Source: Oscillospiraceae bacterium
Lineage (GTDB): Bacteria > Bacillota > Clostridia > Christensenellales > Aristaeellaceae
NCBI GenBank assembly: GCA_031269355.1
Contig: JAISZG010000002.1
Coordinates: 1 to 42,016, forward strand
Length of the DNA stretch: 42,016 nt
Direction of reading: 5' to 3'
How positions within the stretch are numbered: position 1 is the stretch's first letter; the number at the start of each line of letters is the position of its first letter. This document shows, piece after piece, positions 10,004-17,640 of this stretch. A program made the position numbers and the translations under genes. The notes beneath the pieces were generated by a model. It worked only from the letters and a program-made list of their open reading frames with translations, made no database searches and was not told where the DNA came from.

Positions 10004-11563
10004 ATGGATCAACGGAATTTATTTGCGCACGCGCCCGCCGCGCGCATTGTCCGCGCGCTGGCGCTGCTCGCGCTGCTATGCGCTCTGCCGATTATGGCGG
10101 CGAGCGCGCAGACCGTAATTCTGCCGAACGCGCAGCTATCGTCCGAATTTCCGGCGGATTGGCTGATCGTAACCCCCGAGACGGCAGCCCGCAACGCGGC
10201 GATGCTCGGAACCACGGCGGATTTGGCGGAAACGCTGATGCGCTCCGACAACATAGTGGTCGCCGCGTTCTCGCCCGCGAAGGACGCAGCGCTTCGAGTG
10301 CGGATGAGCGAATCCGAGGACGCTGGGGTTTACTTTGATATCGAACGATATACGCCCGAAATGCGCGCGGCCATTAAAGAGGATTATCTGGACGCGTCGA
10401 TATGGAAGGTGACCGGGCTTCGCTTCACGGCCGCCGAATGGAAAAAGACGTCGGCGGCGGGGCGGTATCTGCGCCTTACGTATAACCGCCGCGAGGGCGA
10501 TGAGATAGTTTCGCGCGGCGTGATGGCGTTCACAGTACGCAACGGCCGGGAGGTCACGCTGCAGCTTCAGGTGGAGGGGCGGCAGCCGACATCCAAGGAA
10601 TTGAAGATGTTCGACGAATGGCTGGCCGATACAAAATATACGCCCGAGCTTACGATGCCGCCGCTGCCCGCAGGCTTCGAGTTCGACGCCGCGCCGCCGC
10701 AGGAAACGATTACAACGGAGCTTAAGATAAAGGGCAAAACCGCCCCCGCCGCAGTCGTAAGCGCAAGCCTTGTTCAAGGCGGATCGGCGCCGTTCAAGAT
10801 TGGCGAGGCGGTGGCGAAGGCGAGCGGCGCGTTCACGCTGCCGATCACGCTGCCGGGCGAGGGCACGTGGACGCTGGTGCTTGAGTCCATATGCGAGGGA
10901 TATTCCACCACGCGGATCGAATCGCCGCTATCCTGCAATTCCGCGCGGATACCGATAAACCTGTCGACGCCGCTGGAGGGAGAAATATGGGACGCGCAGC
11001 CGCGCCTTATCGGCACGACATTGCCGGGCGTTAAGATCACCGTTCAGGACGGCGAGGACACGCTTACAAAGCGCGCGTCTGAGGGAACGTTTAACATAAA
11101 GCTAAATCCGCAGCCGGAGGGCGAACGGACGGTGCGCGTGACGCTGAGCGCGCAGGGCATGAGCGACCGCACTGTCACATACCGCTTCGACCGCCGATGG
11201 AACACGAACGACTACGCGGAATATCTGGATGATCAGGCGAAGAATATTTCATACGCGAATCTCGTCGAGAAATCGGATAAATATAAGGGATCCGTGGTAT
11301 GCTTCACCGGAGAGGTGCTGGATTCCGTGTACGAGGAGGGCACCACCTTCATAAGGCTTGCGACGTCGGATAAAAAATCGCGGCAGGAGGTTTGCTTCGC
11401 CATAGAGGAGGAACAGCTGATTCAAACAGGCTCCGTATGGGTTTGCTACGGCAGGGTTACCGGCGTGCAATATGTGCCGAACCAGGCGACGATGCCGGAG
11501 GAGGAGAGCGTCGCGGACGCGCCTGTTCCGCTGTTTGATCTGCTGCTTAGGGTTCAACCGTGA
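10004..11563 (+). CDS. Exported protein with Ig-like and C-terminal OB-like domains
   Basis: A 519-residue secreted protein, role unknown. The start at ATG 10004 is supported by AAAGGAGA (9988-9995) eight bases upstream. The signal peptide covers residues 1 to about 35 (hydrophobic ALALLALLCALPIM, cleavage after ASA). A mixed alpha/beta domain of about 190 residues follows, then two Ig-like beta domains with the wording of secreted filamin/Big-type repeats (for example LPGEGTWTLVLESI). A C-terminal domain opens with ISYANLVEKSDKYKG and contains CFTGEV. The layout matches the preceding gene. Function is unassigned; a cell-envelope role is a reasonable guess because of the neighbours. Confidence 0.8.
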   Translation: MDQRNLFAHAPAARIVRALALLALLCALPIMAASAQTVILPNAQLSSEFPADWLIVTPETAARNAAMLGTTADLAETLMRSDNIVVAAFSPAKDAALRVRMSESEDAGVYFDIERYTPEMRAAIKEDYLDASIWKVTGLRFTAAEWKKTSAAGRYLRLTYNRREGDEIVSRGVMAFTVRNGREVTLQLQVEGRQPTSKELKMFDEWLADTKYTPELTMPPLPAGFEFDAAPPQETITTELKIKGKTAPAAVVSASLVQGGSAPFKIGEAVAKASGAFTLPITLPGEGTWTLVLESICEGYSTTRIESPLSCNSARIPINLSTPLEGEIWDAQPRLIGTTLPGVKITVQDGEDTLTKRASEGTFNIKLNPQPEGERTVRVTLSAQGMSDRTVTYRFDRRWNTNDYAEYLDDQAKNISYANLVEKSDKYKGSVVCFTGEVLDSVYEEGTTFIRLATSDKKSRQEVCFAIEEEQLIQTGSVWVCYGRVTGVQYVPNQATMPEEESVADAPVPLFDLLLRVQP

Positions 11564-11713
11564 TTTGTTACAAATTCCGCGCGGAAATAGGCGCGATTTG
11601 ACAGAAAACCATATATCTGGTAGTTTGTGCGCGAATGAACGCAACTAATCGTGGAGAAAATTATTACGAATGTGTGAAATTTGTAAAACTCTCTTTTCTG
11701 CAAAGCGCATGTG
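11564..11713. other. Spacer between exported protein gene and sRNA candidate
   Basis: About 150 AT-rich bases after the stop of the exported protein gene. I see no strong hairpin with a T run, so where that gene's transcript ends is unclear. The only recognisable signal is the extended -10 box that starts at 11714. Confidence 0.4.
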
Positions 11714-11722
11714 TGCTATACT
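11714..11722 (+). promoter_or_regulatory. Extended -10 promoter of the sRNA candidate
   Basis: TGC directly followed by TATACT (11717-11722) forms an extended -10 element. The -35 region at the 17-base distance (TTTTCT, 11694-11699) is poor, which is tolerated by extended -10 promoters. The predicted start lies at about 11728-11729. Confidence 0.5.
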
Positions 11723-11727
11723 ATCAG

Positions 11728-11830
11728 AGGAAACAAGCGTGGGGTTTGGGACATGCTAGCCCCCTCGGTATGTTCCGGATTCCCGATCCATCTCCCCCTC
11801 TTTTGCTCGCTGCCAAGCGAGCATTTTTAT
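11728..11830 (+). ncRNA. Candidate free-standing small RNA, about 100 nt
   Basis: A compact unit with its own promoter and an intrinsic terminator lies in the spacer between convergent genes. Reading the RNA by eye, AGAGG near the 5' end can pair with CCTCT (11797-11801), GGGG (11741-11744) with CCCC (11794-11797), GGGACAT (11748-11754) with ATGTTCC (11770-11776), and GGAT with ATCC as a small hairpin (11777-11789). Some of these compete by one base. The pattern is a branched structure closed by a G/C helix. It lacks the GGAAG motif of SRP RNA and the hallmarks of tRNA, tmRNA or RNase P. At about 100 nt it is short for 6S RNA. I cannot assign it to a known class. Confidence 0.5.
11804..11828 (+). 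terminator. Intrinsic terminator of the sRNA candidate
   Basis: A seven-base stem (TGCTCGC and GCGAGCA) with a six-base loop is followed directly by TTTTT. It fits a Rho-independent terminator on the plus strand. The minus strand has no T run after the stem, so it does not serve the converging ABC operon. Confidence 0.75.
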
Positions 11831-11950
11831 CTTTATTACTATACTATACTAATACTAAACTCCGCTTAAACGAAGCATAATATTAGACGGGGCGCCGATT
11901 CCGACGCGCCCGAACAAAGCCTGGCCGCGCTTCGCCGCGCATAAAAGATA
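11831..11950. other. Spacer downstream of convergent operon
   Basis: An AT-rich stretch with short repeats of TATACTA, then a GC-rich piece. On the minus strand a stem GGGCGC/GCGCCC (about 11890-11911) lies after the ATPase stop but has no T run, so it is only a weak candidate for the operon's terminator. Nothing else is recognisable. Confidence 0.4.
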
Positions 11951-12784
11951 TTATATCCCGTTGCCGTCCGCTATGCTGATCTCGTTAAATTTGCGAAGCA
12001 GATCGTCCACCGAATACGCGCTGCGCTCGGCGCCGGAAACGTCCACAACGGGAACGCCCTGGTGAAGCATCAGCAGCCGGCTGCCATAATCCACCGCGAA
12101 GCGCAGGTTGTGCGTAACCATAAGCGTGGTAAGCTTTTTATCCAGCACCACGCGCTCCGTAAGCGCCATCACCGTTTCGCTGGAGCGCGGGTCGAGCGAT
12201 GCGGTATGCTCGTCCAATATAAGCAAATCTATCGGCGTCATCGTGCAGATTAGCAGCGCGAGCGCCTGCCGCTGCCCGCCGGATAAGCTGCCGACCGTCA
12301 CGTGCATTTGATTTTCAAGGCCCAGCCCCAGCGGCTCGAGCATAGCGCGATACTCGCCCGCGCGGCTGCGATTCACGCCGCGCCCAAGTAGATACGGACG
12401 TCCTTTATTATCCGCGAGCGCCATATTCTCAAGAATAGTAAGCGACGCGCACGTTCCCTTCGACGGATCCTGAAATACTCGTCCGATAAATTTGGCTCGC
12501 TCAAACTCCTTCAGCCGATCGATGTTCGCGCCGGAAACCTCTATCGCGCCGCCATCCTGCGGAATAGTGCCGCATAATATGTTGAGCATCGTCGTTTTTC
12601 CGGAGCCGTTGCTACCCACCACCGACAGAAATTCGCCGCGGCGTATCGATAGATTAAAATCCGTGAATACGATTCGCTCGTTTACCGAATCGCGGTTGAA
12701 TGTTTTGTGGATACCCGCCATGCGCACCATCGGATTTTCATTTATATATTTATCAGCTATATATTTATCTGCGGGCTTTTCCAT
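11951..12784 (-). CDS. TrpZ-like ABC transporter ATP-binding protein
   Basis: ATPase subunit (277 residues) of an ABC importer of the TrpXYZ-like type (COG1101 group, paired with COG4120 permeases). The start ATG 12784 has GGGAGG seven bases upstream and overlaps the permease gene by 20 bases. Visible motifs: Walker A GSNGSGKTT (57-65), signature LSGGQ (167-171), Walker B LLILDEHT (187-194) with the unusual His after Asp-Glu that typifies this group, and switch His225. The N-terminus contains a tandem duplication (ADKYI twice, from a 15-base repeat). The family imports small solutes using a TrpX-like binding protein, which is not encoded in this window. The aromatic-acid context suggests an aromatic substrate; that is inference. 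Confidence 0.85.
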   Translation of the reverse strand: MEKPADKYIADKYINENPMVRMAGIHKTFNRDSVNERIVFTDFNLSIRRGEFLSVVGSNGSGKTTMLNILCGTIPQDGGAIEVSGANIDRLKEFERAKFIGRVFQDPSKGTCASLTILENMALADNKGRPYLLGRGVNRSRAGEYRAMLEPLGLGLENQMHVTVGSLSGGQRQALALLICTMTPIDLLILDEHTASLDPRSSETVMALTERVVLDKKLTTLMVTHNLRFAVDYGSRLLMLHQGVPVVDVSGAERSAYSVDDLLRKFNEISIADGNGI

Positions 12785-13670
12785 GCGCGCGCCTCCCGTC
12801 CAGCGTTTTGCCCGCCATAAGCGCGGCTGCAAACAGAACCGACATAAGCAGTTTCAGATAGTTCGTTGGAAGCCCAAGCTGCATCGCGGCGACCAGCGCG
12901 GCTTTATATATGATAGCCCCAAACAGCACGGCGGTCGTCGCCTTTATCCAGCGAACGCCGCCGAGCAGGCTTGTCCCGATTATAACCGACGCAAGCCCCA
13001 TAACCACCATTCCCGTGCCGCTTTGTATGTTCGCGCTTTCCGCCTGCTGCGCCAGCACGCTTCCAGAAAGCGCGGCAAGTCCATTGCCCAGCATCAGCCC
13101 CAGCGCCTTCATACCGCCGGGATCGACGCCCTGCGAGGATACGAACTGCGCATTGTCTCCCACCGCGCGCAGCAGCAACCCGGATTTTGTTTTATAATAT
13201 ATATCAAGTAATAACTTGATAGCGATTGCGATAGCGGCGACGATTATCAATACTCGCCTTTTATAAAGTTCTCCGGATAATAACGACGCTATACCCGTGT
13301 TGAATACTGTCGGCTTATTATAGAACGGCAGCACCGCACGTCCGCCGAGTATCACGAGGTTAACCGACCACAGCGCGGTCATAACGAGTATACCCGACAG
13401 CAGGTCGGTAATCCGCAGCTTGACGTGCAGGAAGCCCGTCACGGCTCCCGCCGCGCAGCCTGCCGCGAACGCAATCGCAAGCGCGGCCGGCGGGTGGACG
13501 CCGGCGTTTATCAGCGCGGCGGTAAGGCACGCGCCAAGCGGGAATGTGCCGTCCACCGACAGATCCGGAAAGTGCAGCACGCTGTATGTGATGAACACGC
13601 CCATCGTCATCAGTCCGTATATGAAGCCTTCCTCGAGCACGTTTACCAGAAGCCGCATGAACACGTCCAT
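12765..13670 (-). CDS. TrpY-like ABC transporter permease
   Basis: Membrane subunit (301 residues) of the same importer, belonging to the COG4120/branched-chain permease-like fold with about eight to nine hydrophobic segments. I start at ATG 13670 (MDVFMRLLVN), with GGAGG seven bases upstream. An open frame extends to 13763, but that part reads a palindromic repeat. Typical phrases are FITYSVLHFPDLSVDGTFPL and LRAVGDNAQF. Its stop overlaps the ATPase start, so the two subunits are translationally coupled. It lies 131 bases after paaK with no convincing terminator between, so it may be read from the upstream operon; a weak internal promoter cannot be excluded. Confidence 0.86.
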   Translation of the reverse strand: MDVFMRLLVNVLEEGFIYGLMTMGVFITYSVLHFPDLSVDGTFPLGACLTAALINAGVHPPAALAIAFAAGCAAGAVTGFLHVKLRITDLLSGILVMTALWSVNLVILGGRAVLPFYNKPTVFNTGIASLLSGELYKRRVLIIVAAIAIAIKLLLDIYYKTKSGLLLRAVGDNAQFVSSQGVDPGGMKALGLMLGNGLAALSGSVLAQQAESANIQSGTGMVVMGLASVIIGTSLLGGVRWIKATTAVLFGAIIYKAALVAAMQLGLPTNYLKLLMSVLFAAALMAGKTLDGRRAHGKARR

Positions 13671-13801
13671 TGTATCGCCTCCGTATGGACGGGGGTTTCC
13701 GCCCCGGCGCTCCGAATAAAGCGGGTCGCGCGCCGCGCCCGCTTTGGCGGCCGCAGATTGCACGATAGCATATTATCATACAATCCGTCCGAAGTCATAT
13801 A
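13671..13801. repeat. paaK-permease spacer with degenerate palindromic repeat
   Basis: The 131-base spacer holds, at about 13686-13760, a GC-rich motif (minus strand: GACCCGCTTTATTCGG, then GGGGCGGAAACCCC). It matches the motif inside iorA at 15911-15960 (GACCCGCTTCGTTCGG, then GGGGGCGGAGCC). The two copies are in the same orientation relative to transcription. No terminator T run is seen. TTGATA and TATGAT elements near 13800-13775 are badly spaced (19 bases), so I do not call a promoter. Confidence 0.55.
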
Positions 13802-15097
13802 TCAATATCTATTATCGAACACGCGCGTGCTCTTTTTCTCGCTTCGGGGAAGCTCGCCGATTGAAACGGCCTTTGGCATAACGGTTAAGCCGAGCCGCGC
13901 GTGCGCGACGCGAGCGACTTCCTTCTCCAGCAGCCTGCGCTCGTCGTCCAAACGTTCCGTCTCGAAAAACAGCGTGAACCGGTCGCGCCCTTCGAAATGA
14001 TCGATCATCGCCTGATACTCGCTGCTCACGCCCTCCACTTCTTTCAGGAAGGTGTCTATCTGTCCGGGGAATATATTCACTCCCTTAACCTTTACCATAT
14101 CGTCCGTGCGCCCAAGTATCGTATCAATACGCGGATATTTGCAGCCGCACGCGCAGTCTCCGGCGAGAATGCGGGTAAGGTCGTGCGTGCGGTAGCGGAT
14201 CAGCGGGGCGCCTTCCTTGCGCAGCGTAGTTATAACCAGCTCGCCGAGCGTTCCGTCCGGCACGGTTTCGCCGGTTTTGGGATCGATAATCTCGCAATAT
14301 AAATAATCGTCGAACATATGCATGCCGTTTTCCGCATCGCAGCTTATGCCTATTCCGGGGCCGTACACCTCCGTAAGGCCGTATATGTCGTACAGCGATA
14401 CGCCAAGCTCCGCCGCTATGCGTCTTCGCATTTTCTCGCCCCAGCGCTCGGAACCGATGAGCGCTTTTTTAAGATGTATATCCCCGCGCATACCACGCTT
14501 TTCTATTTCCTCCGCCAGCAGCAGCGCGTATGAGGATGTCGCGCAAAGCACAGTCGAGCGCAGATCACGCATAAACTGCAGCTGCTTATCCGTATTGCCG
14601 GGTCCCATCGGGATAACCATCGCACCGAGAAGCTCCGCGCCCGCCTGGAAGCCTATTCCCGCCGTCCACAGCCCGTAACCCGGCGTGATGTGCACGCGAT
14701 CCGTAGGCGTAACCCCTGCGATTTCGTAGCAGCGGCGGAACATTACCGCCCAATCCTCCACATCGCGCCTGGTATAGGGGATTATAACGGGCGTGCCCGT
14801 CGTGCCGCTTGACGAATGTATCCGCACTATATCCAGTTCGGGAACGACCGCCAGCCCCAGCGGGTAGGCGTCGCGGAGATTATCTTTATCCGTAAACGGC
14901 AGCGCCTCGAAATCCGCACGAGTTCGAATATCGTCGGGGTTTATCCCGCTAAGCTTGCGCGCGTAAAATCCGCTTGGAGCGGGGAGCGGCGCATCGCCGT
15001 TCCCGAAAGAATGGGGCTGCGCCCCATTCTCGCCGTGCGCCAATATACGCTTTATCTGCTCGCGGATTATAGAGAGCGTGTCTTCCTTCAATATCAT
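13802..15097 (-). CDS. paaK: Phenylacetate-CoA ligase family enzyme (aryl-acetate-CoA ligase)
   Basis: An AMP-forming acyl-CoA ligase (431 residues) that activates aryl-acetates, such as phenylacetate or indole-acetate, to their CoA thioesters. It has the adenylate-forming P-loop SSGTTGTP (96-103), YGLTEVYGPG in the middle and GRTDDMVKVKGVNIFPGQID near the C-terminal domain, all standard for PaaK. The length is normal. ATG 15097 lies six bases after the iorB stop, and its ribosome-binding site AAGGAAGG is inside the end of iorB. A perfect palindrome (15008-15030) codes for residues 23-30 in the variable N-terminal loop. In archaea and gut anaerobes this enzyme next to IorAB forms the aryl-acid route to or from aromatic amino acids. 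Confidence 0.93.
   Translation of the reverse strand: MILKEDTLSIIREQIKRILAHGENGAQPHSFGNGDAPLPAPSGFYARKLSGINPDDIRTRADFEALPFTDKDNLRDAYPLGLAVVPELDIVRIHSSSGTTGTPVIIPYTRRDVEDWAVMFRRCYEIAGVTPTDRVHITPGYGLWTAGIGFQAGAELLGAMVIPMGPGNTDKQLQFMRDLRSTVLCATSSYALLLAEEIEKRGMRGDIHLKKALIGSERWGEKMRRRIAAELGVSLYDIYGLTEVYGPGIGISCDAENGMHMFDDYLYCEIIDPKTGETVPDGTLGELVITTLRKEGAPLIRYRTHDLTRILAGDCACGCKYPRIDTILGRTDDMVKVKGVNIFPGQIDTFLKEVEGVSSEYQAMIDHFEGRDRFTLFFETERLDDERRLLEKEVARVAHARLGLTVMPKAVSIGELPRSEKKSTRVFDNRY
15008..15030. repeat. Palindrome embedded in frame in paaK
   Basis: Perfect 10-base arms (AGAATGGGGC and GCCCCATTCT) surround TGC. The element codes for ENGAQPHS, in a region of PaaK that is not conserved (between the first helix and the FYxRKL motif). 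It resembles the intergenic palindromes at 8244-8299 in size and composition. It looks like an insertion tolerated in a surface loop. Confidence 0.75.
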
Positions 15098-15103
15098 AAT
15101 GAT

Positions 15104-15712
15104 TCAGCCTTCCTTATATCCATATCCGCGCGCGGCGGCGGACGCGCCTATCTCAAACGCGCGGCGGTTCATATCCAATATATTTCCCGTCATTCTTTCT
15201 TTTAACGTTACTATTATATCGTCTGCGTTAAATTTAAGCGCGCCGCACGCAGCCCCTATCAGCGCTATGTTAAGCGATTTAGCCGAACCGCTGGCTTCGG
15301 CGACGCGCGCGCCGTCTATTATTATCAGCCGATCCACCCTCCCGCGAATATACGCGAGGAACGGCTCCGCTTCATACGATTCGCCGCTCAGCGCCGCAAG
15401 CACGGATGGAATCGGGCTGCCGCCTACCACCGCGAAGCCGTTCGGCTTTAGATAATCGATGCAGCGAACCGCCTCGCCGGGTTCGAAGCCTATTAGAACA
15501 TCAGCTTCGCCCGGCGGTATCAGCGGCGAATGCACCTCCCCGCGCGACCAGCGAACGTGGCTTACCACGCTTCCGCCGCGCTGCGCCATACCGATGGTCT
15601 CGGCGGTGCGCGCGAAATAACCCAGGCGCATCGCGGTTTGCGCGATCAGCCTGGACGCCAGCACCGTACCTTGTCCACCCACCCCGCATAATAAACAACT
15701 CATCGTGCTCAT
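15104..15712 (-). CDS. iorB: Indolepyruvate:ferredoxin oxidoreductase, beta subunit
   Basis: Gamma-type catalytic subunit (202 residues) of the oxygen-sensitive enzyme that interconverts arylpyruvate plus CoA with aryl-acetyl-CoA, CO2 and reduced ferredoxin. The start is ATG 15712, overlapping the iorA stop as ATGA; longer upstream reading overlaps iorA and is not coding. Motifs: GVGGQGT (10-16), which opens the 2-oxoacid oxidoreductase gamma domain, and GMAQRGGSVVSHVR (41-54). Length is normal for IorB. It is sandwiched between iorA and paaK with overlaps or very short gaps, which implies coupled translation and a shared substrate. Confidence 0.94.
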   Translation of the reverse strand: MSTMSCLLCGVGGQGTVLASRLIAQTAMRLGYFARTAETIGMAQRGGSVVSHVRWSRGEVHSPLIPPGEADVLIGFEPGEAVRCIDYLKPNGFAVVGGSPIPSVLAALSGESYEAEPFLAYIRGRVDRLIIIDGARVAEASGSAKSLNIALIGAACGALKFNADDIIVTLKERMTGNILDMNRRAFEIGASAAARGYGYKEG

Positions 15713-17613
15713 CGCGTTGCCGCCTCCCCGCCGTTCGTGCTGTGAACTATGCAGTTTACAGGGCATACCTTGGCGCACAGACCGCAGCCCGTGCACAGCG
15801 CGGGATCGATCGCCGCGATACGCTTGTCCCGTATTATGGACATGGCAGGGCAACCCAATTTTCGCACGCATATTTTGCACCCTACGCACTCGCTTTCCCG
15901 CACTGTCATATAAGGCGGCGGCTCCGCCCCCGAACGAAGCGGGTCTGCGTTGCGCGCCTGCGGTTTCACTCGCGCGGCGACGGCTATGCATGGACCTTCG
16001 AACAGTATCGCGCGAACGCCGCTCTCATCCATCGCCCCGCTAACCGCCCGCTCGGCCTGATCCAAATCGAACGCGTTTACTCGCCGTACGCTATCCACGC
16101 CGAGCGCGTTGAGAATATTTCCGATATCCGCCGCCGGTGCCGGTTCGCCCGTCGCAGTTTTGCCTATGCCGGGATGCGGCTGCTGGCCGGTCATACCGGT
16201 CGTACGATTATCCAATACACATATTATAATATCTGAATTATTATATACTGCGTTTAATACTCCTGGCATTCCCGTATGGAAGAAGGTAGAATCTCCTATG
16301 AAAGCGAATATGGGCGTATCCCGCTCCGTGCGGCGCAGCCCTTGCGCTATAGTAATGCCCGCGCCCATGCACAGGCACGTATCCACCATATCCAGCGGCG
16401 GAGCGTTGCCAAGCGTATAGCAGCCGATATCGCCGCAATATATAGCCCGGCGCGCGCCCACCGCGCGTTTGACCGCGTAGAAGCTAGCTCTGTGCGGACA
16501 GCCCGCGCATAGCACCGGCGGCCGCGCGGGCGGATTCGGAGGCGCTTCCGAACGCGCGCCGGGCGATTCCAGCTTGACGCCGCCCACGAATAAACGCAGC
16601 GCGTCCGCAAGCGCCGCAACGCTGTACTCGCCCGCGCTAGGAAGCGAGGCGTCCGCCTTGCCGCGCAGGGGAATCCGACGCGCGGCGCACAGCGGACGAA
16701 GCGCGTCCTCTATTACCGGATCAAGCTCCTCCGCGACTATCACGCGCGACAGCCCGTCCAGAAATCGCTCCGCGATTTCATTCGGGAACGGATTTGGCGC
16801 GCCCACTTTAAGCACGCGGCACTGCAGACCCGTTCGCTCAAGCGCTTCCTTTACGTACGCGTATGATATGCCGCCGCAGGCGATTCCGCAGTCCGTTGGC
16901 TCCGGCGGTTCCTCGATAATGTTAAACCGCGCCAGCGCGTCCGACAGCGCTTGTTCGCGCGCGACGATCCGCTTTTTTGATTCGTATGAAAGCCGTGGGA
17001 ATATAACCCATTCGCGGCCTTTGCGAAAACCCTCGGGCGGCTTTGGCGGCAGCGGTTCGAACGGCGCTACGCAGGCGCACGCGTGGCATACGCGCGTAGT
17101 AGGACGAATGATTACCGGTACGCGCAGCTCCTCCGATATATCGAAAGCCGCGCGGGTCATCGCGTACGCTTCCTCGGGATTGGATGGGTCGAGCACGGGA
17201 AGCCTGGCGAACTGCGCGAACCGGCGCGTATCCTGCTCGGTCTGCGACGATATCGGGCCGGGGTCGTCCGCTGCCAGTATAACCATGCCGCCCTTTACGC
17301 CTATATAATTCAGGCTCATCAAAGGATCGCTCGCCACGTTCAGCCCTACCTGCTTCATCGTGACCAGCGCGCGCGCTCCGGCGTAACACGCCCCGGCGGC
17401 CACCTCCAGCGCAACCTTTTCGTTAACCGACCACTCGACGTGCACGCCCTCCGGCTTCAGCCGCGCTATCGTCTCCAGCGCTTCCGTGGACGGAGTTCCC
17501 GGATAGCCGCTCGCAAGCGTTATGCCCGCGTGCAGCGCGCCGTGCGCGATAGCTTCGTTGCCCATCCATAGCAGTGATTTCATCGTACGTGATTTCATCG
17601 TACGCGCTTCCAT
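15709..17613 (-). CDS. iorA: Indolepyruvate:ferredoxin oxidoreductase, alpha subunit
   Basis: Thiamine-pyrophosphate and iron-sulfur subunit (634 residues) of IOR. ATG 17613 has GGAGG eight bases upstream. Domains in order: pyrimidine-binding part with GYPGTPSTE (36-44), linker, TPP-binding part with GDIGCYTLG (394-402) and GDSTFFHTG (440-448), the TGMTGQQPHP loop (472-481), then two ferredoxin-type 4Fe-4S clusters: Cys576/579/582/588 and Cys607/610/613/617. The linker before the ferredoxin domain (about residues 551-568, NADPLRSGAEPPPY) is coded by a GC-rich palindromic repeat. The N-terminus has a 15-base tandem duplication (MKSRT then MKS). It starts 27 bases after the ecfT stop with no terminator between, so it is probably in the ECF transcript. 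Confidence 0.95.
   Translation of the reverse strand: MEARTMKSRTMKSLLWMGNEAIAHGALHAGITLASGYPGTPSTEALETIARLKPEGVHVEWSVNEKVALEVAAGACYAGARALVTMKQVGLNVASDPLMSLNYIGVKGGMVILAADDPGPISSQTEQDTRRFAQFARLPVLDPSNPEEAYAMTRAAFDISEELRVPVIIRPTTRVCHACACVAPFEPLPPKPPEGFRKGREWVIFPRLSYESKKRIVAREQALSDALARFNIIEEPPEPTDCGIACGGISYAYVKEALERTGLQCRVLKVGAPNPFPNEIAERFLDGLSRVIVAEELDPVIEDALRPLCAARRIPLRGKADASLPSAGEYSVAALADALRLFVGGVKLESPGARSEAPPNPPARPPVLCAGCPHRASFYAVKRAVGARRAIYCGDIGCYTLGNAPPLDMVDTCLCMGAGITIAQGLRRTERDTPIFAFIGDSTFFHTGMPGVLNAVYNNSDIIICVLDNRTTGMTGQQPHPGIGKTATGEPAPAADIGNILNALGVDSVRRVNAFDLDQAERAVSGAMDESGVRAILFEGPCIAVAARVKPQARNADPLRSGAEPPPYMTVRESECVGCKICVRKLGCPAMSIIRDKRIAAIDPALCTGCGLCAKVCPVNCIVHSTNGGEAATR
15911..15960. 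repeat. Palindromic repeat embedded in iorA linker
   Basis: On the coding strand GACCCGCTTCGTTCGG is followed by GGGGGCGGAGCCGCCGCC, which contains the palindrome GGCGGAGCCGCC. The same wording, including GACCCGCTT, occurs in the paaK-permease spacer at 13686-13760 in the same orientation and even the same potential reading frame (DPL...S...PxPY). In iorA it codes for an extra linker segment before the ferredoxin domain. Confidence 0.6.
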
Positions 17614-17640
17614 CAGATTGTTCCTCCGGCATATTAATAT

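Noticed and set aside
11728-11830. sRNA candidate as 4.5S/SRP RNA or 6S RNA
   Set aside because: The SRP GGAAG motif is absent, and the length is too short for 6S with no central bubble and long stem arrangement.
11635-11880. 81-residue plus-strand open frame
   Set aside because: It runs through the promoter, hairpins and terminator of the sRNA candidate, has no ribosome-binding site and an unlikely composition.
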